A stretch of 64,000 nt of DNA from Streptomyces tsukubensis (GTDB taxonomy: Bacteria > Actinomycetota > Actinomycetes > Streptomycetales > Streptomycetaceae), in the NCBI RefSeq assembly GCF_009296025.1, contig NZ_CP045178.1, positions 8,494,001-8,558,000 on the forward strand, in the 5' to 3' direction. How positions within the stretch are numbered: the stretch's first letter is position 1; every line of letters begins with the position of its first letter. A program made the position numbers and the translations under genes. Shown in pieces: positions 59,316 through 64,000 of this stretch. The notes under the pieces were generated by a model, which worked only from the letters and a program-made list of their open reading frames with translations, made no database searches and was not told where the DNA came from.

Positions 59316-60464
59316 CTACGCGGCCGCCACTCGCCCGCGCTCTCCGCCCTCGCCCTCGTGGTGAATCGGCGCCACCGACCCCGTCAGGGGGACGCCGGTC
59401 CCGCCCCGCCGGGCCGCCACGATCTCCGCCGCGATCGACAGTGCGGTCTCCTCGGGCGTACGGGCACCGAGGTCCAGGCCGATCGGAGACCTCAGTCGAG
59501 CCAACTCCGTGTCCGTCAGGCCGACGTCACGCAACCTTCTGTCACGGTCCAGGTGAGTGCGGCGCGACCCCATCGCGCCGACGAACGCGACGGGCAACCG
59601 CAGCGCCTCCTTCAGCAGGGGAACGTCGAACTTCGCGTCGTGGGTGAGTACGCACAGGACAGTGCGCCCGTCGACCTCGGTGCGCCGCAGATAGCGGTGC
59701 GGCCAGTCGACCACCAGGTCGTCGGCGCCGGGGAAACGGTCCCGCGTGGCGAAGACGGGGCGGGCGTCGCACACGGTCACGTGGTAGCCGAGGAACTTGC
59801 CCGCGCGGACGAGCGCCGCGGCGAAGTCGATCGCGCCGAATACGATCATGCGGGGTGGCGGCACGTTCGCCTCGACGAGCAGCGTGAGACCGCCGGGGCA
59901 GTGCGAACCGTCCTCGGAGAGGTCGACCGTGCCGGTGCGCCCGGAGTCCAGCACAGCGCGCGCCTCGGCCGCCACCGTCCGGTTCAGTTCCCGGCCACCG
60001 CCGAGGTCTCCCTCGTACGCCTCCTCCGGGCGCACGGTCAGGGCCCCGCCGAGGAGCCCGGCGGGACCCCGGACGACCCGGGCGACCGCCACCGGCCCGC
60101 CCCCGGCGGCGGCGGAGAGCGCCGCCAGGAGCGCCGGCCGCCCCGGTGTGCCGGTGGTGACCGGGGTGACCATGACGTCGACGCTCCCACCGCAGGTGAG
60201 TCCCACGGCGAAGGCGTCGTCGTCGCTGTAGCCGAAGCGTCGGAGGACCGTCCGTCCGTCCGCGAGCGCTTGGACGCACAGCTCGTACACCTCTGCCTCG
60301 ACGCAGCCTCCGGAGACCGAGCCGATGGCCTTTCCGCCGCCGTCGACGGCGAGAGCCGCGCCGGGATCGCGCGGCGCGCTGCCCCCGACGGCGACGACGG
60401 TGGCGACGGCGAAGTCCCGCCCCTCCTCGGCCCAGCGGTGCAGCTCCTCGGCGATGTCAAGCAC
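59316..60464 (-). CDS. paoD: XdhC/CoxI-family molybdenum cofactor insertion chaperone (PaoD-like)
   Basis: The 382-aa protein has an N-terminal XdhC_CoxI domain (VATVVAVGGSAPRDPGAALA, GSVSGGCVEAEVYE, GLTCGGSVDVMV) and a C-terminal Rossmann XdhC_C domain (RMIVFGAIDFAAALVRAGKF, VLTHDAKFDVPLLKEAL, FVGAMGSRRTH, RSPIGLDLGARTPEETALSI). It sulfurates and inserts the molybdenum cofactor. In place of the usual GAGH it has GAID, a variant of the nucleotide-binding loop. The GTG start overlaps the stop of the molybdenum subunit gene by eight bases. The gene order matches E. coli paoABCD. Confidence 0.87.
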   Translation of the reverse strand: MLDIAEELHRWAEEGRDFAVATVVAVGGSAPRDPGAALAVDGGGKAIGSVSGGCVEAEVYELCVQALADGRTVLRRFGYSDDDAFAVGLTCGGSVDVMVTPVTTGTPGRPALLAALSAAAGGGPVAVARVVRGPAGLLGGALTVRPEEAYEGDLGGGRELNRTVAAEARAVLDSGRTGTVDLSEDGSHCPGGLTLLVEANVPPPRMIVFGAIDFAAALVRAGKFLGYHVTVCDARPVFATRDRFPGADDLVVDWPHRYLRRTEVDGRTVLCVLTHDAKFDVPLLKEALRLPVAFVGAMGSRRTHLDRDRRLRDVGLTDTELARLRSPIGLDLGARTPEETALSIAAEIVAARRGGTGVPLTGSVAPIHHEGEGGERGRVAAA

Positions 60465-62586
60465 GTGGGCCCCTCGTCCCGGCCAGCAGAACGCGGTCCG
60501 GCCTGATGGGCAGGGACCGGTGGCGTACGCCGGTGGCGTGCCAGACGGCGTTGGTGACGGCCGCCGCCGCGCCCACGATGCCGACCTCCCCGATGCCTTT
60601 GATGTTGGTGGGGTCGTGGGGGTCGTGGTCCTCGATCCAGTCGGCTTCGATGTCCGGTACGTCGGCGTGGGTGGCGATGTGGTATCCGGCGAGGTCGGCC
60701 CCGTAGTGACCGCCGGAGACCTCGTCCCTGACCGCCTCTTCGTGCAGCGCCATGGAGATGCCCCAGATCATTCCGCCGACCAGCTGATTGCGGGCGGTGA
60801 GGGGGTTGACGATCCGGCCCGCGGCGAAGATGCCGAGCATGCGCCGTACGCGTACCTCGCCGGTGGCGACGTCCACGGCGACCTCAGCGAACTGGGCGCC
60901 GAAGGAGTGGCGCTCCATCTTCGCGAGCGCCCCGACGGCCGCCGTGGTGTCCGAGCGGACCGTGATGCCCTGGGGCGGGATGTCGCCGCCGGGCACGAGG
61001 CGTTCGCGCAGTTCGGCGGCGGCGGTGGTGACCGCCCACGCCCAGGACCTGGTGCCCATGGACCCTCCGGCGATCATCGCCGGCCCGAACTCGCTGTCGC
61101 CGATCCGTACCCGGACGCGGTCGGGGGCGACCTCCAGCCCGTCGGCTGCGAGCAGGGTGAGGGCGGTGCGTGCTCCGGTGCCGATGTCCGCCGCGGAGAT
61201 ACGGACGGTGAACGTGCCGTCCGCTTCCGCCGTTATACCGGCCGTGGAGGGGGCGGCCCCGGCGGGGAAGGAGGCGGCCGCCGTGCCGGTGCCGAGCAGC
61301 CAGCGCCCGTCGCTGCGCAGACCGGGGCGAGGGTCGCGGTCGGCCCAGCCGAAGCGGCGGGCACCCTCGTCGAAGCAGCCCAGGAGGTTGCGGTTGCTGA
61401 AGGGGAGGCCGGAGACCGGGCCCCGTGCGGGTTCGTTGCGTGCCCGCAGTTCGATGGGGTCGAGGCCGCATTTCTCGGCGAGTTCGTCGAGCGCGGATTC
61501 CAGGGCGAAGGAGCCGGGTGCCTCGCCGGGGGCACGCATCCAGGTCGGGGTGGGTACGTCGAGGCGAACCGCCCGGTTGGCGGTGTGGTGGGCTTCGGCG
61601 TCGTACATGGTCCGGGGCACCCCGGCGCTCGGTTCGACGAACTCGTGCACGGAGGACGTCATGCTCAGCGAGCGGTGTTCCAGGGCGCGCAGCCGTCCGT
61701 CCGGGTGTGCGCCGAGCCGGACCCGCTGTGCGGTCGGGCTGCGGTAGCCGGCGAGAGTGAACACCTGGCGGCGGGTCATGACGACGCGCACCGGCCGCTG
61801 AAGGATGGTCGCGGCCATCACGGCGGCCACTTGGTGGGCGCGTACCCCCTTGCTCCCGAAGCCGCCGCCGACGTGTTCCGAGCGCACCCGGACCGAGGCC
61901 GGGTCGAGCGAGAAGAGGTTGGCGAGCTCGCCGGCGACCCAGGTGACGCCCTGGTTGGAGTCGATGACGTCGAGACGTCCGCCCTCCCAGCGCGCGGTGG
62001 CCGCGTGCGGCTCCATCGAGTTGTGGTGCTCTTCGGGAGTGGTGTACTCCTCGTCCACGACGACGGCGGACGCGGCGAGTCCGGCCTCCAGGTCGCCCTT
62101 CGCGGTGACGGCCTGCATATGGCCGTCGACGGCATAGGCGTCCGGGCGGTCGGCCGTGAACGCGACATCGTGCGGTTCCGTCTCGTACTCCACGACGAGG
62201 GTCTCAGCGGCTTCCCTGGCCTGCTCGGACGTTTCGGCGACGACCAGCGCCACCGGCCAGCCCATGAACGGCACCCGGTCGTGCTGGAAGACCGCGCAGG
62301 TCGGGTCGGGCGGCCCCATGAGGCCGACGTAGTCGGTGTGCACGGGCGGCGCGTTGTGGTGGTGCAGGACGGTGAGGACTCCCGGCATCGCGAGGACCGC
62401 CGCGTCCTCGATCGAACGGATGCGGCCGCGGGTGACGGTCGACAACACCAGCCACCCGTAGGCCAGTTCGTCGAAGGGGATCTCCCCCGCGTAACGCGCG
62501 GCCCCGGTGACCTTGTCGCGCCCCTCGACCCGGGTGTGCGCGGTCCCGACGGCGTGCAGCGGCTTGGTGGTGGTGGGGGTGGTCAT
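60457..62586 (-). CDS. paoC: Aldehyde oxidoreductase molybdenum-binding subunit (PaoC/XdhB-like)
   Basis: The 709-aa protein of the xanthine oxidase superfamily has an N-terminal hammerhead domain (TRVEGRDKVTGAARYAGEIP) and MPT-binding segments SNQGVTWVAGELANLFSL, EHVGGGFGSKG, MRAPGEAPGSFALESALDEL. The catalytic Glu is near the end in KGIGEVGIVGAAAAV. It is close to E. coli PaoC, which oxidises aromatic aldehydes such as vanillin and cinnamaldehyde to acids. The start at 62586 overlaps the FAD subunit stop (ATGA). The gene order small, FAD, Mo, chaperone supports a three-subunit enzyme. Confidence 0.9.
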   Translation of the reverse strand: MTTPTTTKPLHAVGTAHTRVEGRDKVTGAARYAGEIPFDELAYGWLVLSTVTRGRIRSIEDAAVLAMPGVLTVLHHHNAPPVHTDYVGLMGPPDPTCAVFQHDRVPFMGWPVALVVAETSEQAREAAETLVVEYETEPHDVAFTADRPDAYAVDGHMQAVTAKGDLEAGLAASAVVVDEEYTTPEEHHNSMEPHAATARWEGGRLDVIDSNQGVTWVAGELANLFSLDPASVRVRSEHVGGGFGSKGVRAHQVAAVMAATILQRPVRVVMTRRQVFTLAGYRSPTAQRVRLGAHPDGRLRALEHRSLSMTSSVHEFVEPSAGVPRTMYDAEAHHTANRAVRLDVPTPTWMRAPGEAPGSFALESALDELAEKCGLDPIELRARNEPARGPVSGLPFSNRNLLGCFDEGARRFGWADRDPRPGLRSDGRWLLGTGTAAASFPAGAAPSTAGITAEADGTFTVRISAADIGTGARTALTLLAADGLEVAPDRVRVRIGDSEFGPAMIAGGSMGTRSWAWAVTTAAAELRERLVPGGDIPPQGITVRSDTTAAVGALAKMERHSFGAQFAEVAVDVATGEVRVRRMLGIFAAGRIVNPLTARNQLVGGMIWGISMALHEEAVRDEVSGGHYGADLAGYHIATHADVPDIEADWIEDHDPHDPTNIKGIGEVGIVGAAAAVTNAVWHATGVRHRSLPIRPDRVLLAGTRGPRA

Positions 62587-63575
62587 CGGGCGGCCTCCTC
62601 GGTGAGTTCGGTCAGGACGGCCACCGTGAGATTGCGCATCAGCGCCACCTTGTACCCGTTGTCCGGCAGCGGCGCGGCCGCCGCCAGTTCGGCGTCCGCG
62701 GCGGCGGCGAAGGTGGCGGCGTCGGCGGGTGCCCCGCGCAGTACCGCCTCGGCCGCCCGCGCACGCCACGGCCGGGAGGCGACGGCCCCGTAGGCGAGGC
62801 GTATGTCGTGGACCACTCCGTCGCGCAGGTCGAGCGCGGCGGCGACCGAGCCGATCGCGAACGCGTACGAGGCACGCTCGCGTACCTTCCGGTACCGGGA
62901 GAGGGCGGCGACCGGGGCGGGCGGCAGGGTGACCCCGGTGATCAACGCCCCCGCCGGCAGGGCGGTCTCCCGGTTCGGGGCGTCGCCGACCGGCACGTAG
63001 AACTTCGCCAGTGGCAGCTCGCCGGTCCCGTCGGCCGTCTCGTACGACACGATGGCGTCGAACGCGGTCAGCGCCACAGCCATGTCCGAGGGGTGGACTG
63101 CCACGCAGTGGTCGGAGCCGCCGAGGATCGCGTGGTTGTGGTGCTCGCCCGCGATGGCGGGACAACCGCTGCCGGGGAGGCGCTTGTTGCACGGCTTGGT
63201 GACGTCAGTGAAGTAGCCGCACCGGGTGCGCTGGAGCAGATTTCCGCCGACGGTGGCCATGTTGCGCAGTTGCCCGGAGGCGCCGGCGAGTACGGCCTGG
63301 GCCAACGCCGGGAAGTTCCGGCGGACTTCGGGGTGTGCGGCGAGGTCACTGTTGGTGACGGTCGCGCCGATGCGCAGGCCGCCGCCCTCCGTCACCTCGA
63401 TCCGGTCGAGCGGCAGTTCCCGTATGTCGATGAGGCGGGTGGGGCGTTCGACGCCGGATTTCATCAGATCGACGAGATTGGTGCCCCCGCCGAGATAGCG
63501 GGCCTCGGAATCGGTGTCGAGCAGCGCGACGGCGCCGGTGACGTCGTAGGCGCGCTCATAGGCGAACTCCCTCAT
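62583..63575 (-). CDS. paoB: Aldehyde oxidoreductase FAD subunit with extra Fe-S loop (PaoB-like)
   Basis: The 330-aa protein has the FAD-binding PCMH fold with YLGGGTNLVDLMKSGVERPT and MATVGGNLLQRTRCGYF. The insert TRCGYFTDVTKPCNKRLPGS followed by GCPAIAGEHHNHAILG and SDHCVAVHPSDMAVAL has four well-spaced cysteines, as in PaoB (YagS), where they hold an additional [4Fe-4S] cluster. This is a strong clue for a Pao-type aldehyde oxidase rather than xanthine dehydrogenase. The C-terminal CO-dehydrogenase flavoprotein domain is intact. The ATG at 63575 overlaps the stop of the Fe-S subunit. Confidence 0.9.
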   Translation of the reverse strand: MREFAYERAYDVTGAVALLDTDSEARYLGGGTNLVDLMKSGVERPTRLIDIRELPLDRIEVTEGGGLRIGATVTNSDLAAHPEVRRNFPALAQAVLAGASGQLRNMATVGGNLLQRTRCGYFTDVTKPCNKRLPGSGCPAIAGEHHNHAILGGSDHCVAVHPSDMAVALTAFDAIVSYETADGTGELPLAKFYVPVGDAPNRETALPAGALITGVTLPPAPVAALSRYRKVRERASYAFAIGSVAAALDLRDGVVHDIRLAYGAVASRPWRARAAEAVLRGAPADAATFAAAADAELAAAAPLPDNGYKVALMRNLTVAVLTELTEEAAR

Positions 63576-64000
63576 GCCGCTGCCCCTTTCTCCGCCGCCG
63601 GGGTCTGCCCGGATCGCGTGGTCTGTTCGTGTACCGCCGCCGCGCGGGAGACCGCCTGCACGATCGAGACGTAGGCGGCGCAGCGGCACAGGTTGCCGCT
63701 CATGCGTTCCCTGATCTCCTCGGCACTCAGCGGAGGCGGCCCCGCTTCTGGCCGCACGTCGTCGGTGACGGCGCTGGGCCAGCCCGCGGCGTGTTCTTCG
63801 ATCACCGCGATCGCCGAACAGATCTGCCCCGGCGTGCAGTAGCCGCACTGGTACCCGTCCAGGTCGAGGAACGCCTGCTGTACCGGATGCAGTTGTTCGC
63901 CCTCGGCGACGCCTTCGATGGTGGTGATCTCACGCCCCTCGGCCGCGACGGCGAGTTGGAGGCAGGAGACAGCGCGACGCCCGTCGAGCAGGACGGTGCA
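63572..64000 (-). CDS. paoA: Aldehyde oxidoreductase [2Fe-2S] subunit, partial (PaoA-like)
   Basis: The gene continues beyond the right edge; 142 codons are visible. The sequence starts with CTVLLDGRRAVSCLQLAVAA (last cysteine pair of the plant-type ferredoxin cluster). It then has GYQCGYCTPGQICSAI and ERMSGNLCRCAAYVSI, which bind the second [2Fe-2S] cluster in the helical domain. The C-terminus is Ala-rich (TPAAEKGAAA). In E. coli the homologue has a Tat signal, which cannot be judged here. The stop overlaps the FAD subunit start by four bases. Confidence 0.9.
   Translation of the reverse strand, partial: CTVLLDGRRAVSCLQLAVAAEGREITTIEGVAEGEQLHPVQQAFLDLDGYQCGYCTPGQICSAIAVIEEHAAGWPSAVTDDVRPEAGPPPLSAEEIRERMSGNLCRCAAYVSIVQAVSRAAAVHEQTTRSGQTPAAEKGAAA

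Noticed and set aside
60325..62793. An 822-codon plus-strand frame opposite paoC
   Set aside because: It lies antisense to a clear molybdenum hydroxylase subunit and has typical antisense Gly/Val/Arg composition.
59316..64000. Xanthine dehydrogenase annotation
   Set aside because: The four-cysteine insert in the FAD subunit and the gene order fit PaoABCD-type aldehyde oxidoreductase better.

Overview
The window looks like a chromosomal segment of Streptomyces or a close relative. This rests on very high GC with strongly GC-biased third codon positions, frequent GTG and occasional TTG starts, Tat-type secreted enzymes, and many paralogous GntR, TetR, LysR, MarR and ROK regulators. I see no rRNA, tRNA, CRISPR array, intact insertion sequence or origin. 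All family assignments are from reading the proteins, without database searches.

About 0-20 kb is an aromatic-acid catabolic region. Its core operon (14.1-19.8 kb) encodes 4-oxalomesaconate tautomerase (GalD-like), 4-oxalomesaconate hydratase (LigJ-like), 4-carboxy-4-hydroxy-2-oxoadipate aldolase (LigK/GalC-like), 2-pyrone-4,6-dicarboxylate hydrolase (LigI-like) and an MFS transporter: the lower gallate/protocatechuate 4,5-cleavage route to pyruvate and oxaloacetate. Upstream lie an aromatic-acid MFS transporter with a secreted subtype-B tannase, a two-domain (VOC, type I) extradiol dioxygenase, two closely paralogous FCD-type GntR regulators, a VanB-like ferredoxin reductase with a PPOX flavoprotein, and two secreted beta-propeller proteins. 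Palindromes of the form TTGTNNACAA lie in front of four of these units and probably tie them into one regulon. A third GntR has its own pair of 11-bp TTGTNNNACAA sites. A single-repeat OAA-type lectin gene is also here.

20-33 kb is a mixed stretch: a TetR regulator, a DUF3152 exported protein, an OmpR-type response regulator / sensor kinase / GerMN-like lipoprotein operon with GTGA overlaps, a secreted GH43 enzyme with a 16-bp palindromic operator, an orphan sulfotransferase, a truncated dinucleotide-binding oxidoreductase beside a LysR gene, a decayed patch (transposase and AraC remnants), and a divergent amidohydrolase-decarboxylase/MarR pair with twin operators.

33.6-54.7 kb is a glycan-utilisation locus. 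A secreted CBM plus beta-helix protein is divergent from a tightly overlapping operon: Gfo/Idh oxidoreductase, GH38 alpha-mannosidase, 2-hydroxyacid dehydrogenase, LplB/LplC-type permeases with a lipoprotein binding protein, DUF2264, a second GH38 and a ROK regulator. A heparinase II/III-family lyase carrying an unusual hexapeptide repeat and an SGNH esterase follow. No signal peptides are visible on the operon hydrolases, so the model is import of oligosaccharides through the ABC transporter and cytoplasmic dismantling.

54.8-64 kb holds a bulb-lectin/DUF6461 fusion, an MmyB-type XRE regulator divergent from an aldo/keto reductase, and a PaoABC-like molybdenum aldehyde oxidoreductase with its XdhC/PaoD chaperone. 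The Fe-S subunit of that enzyme runs off the right edge.
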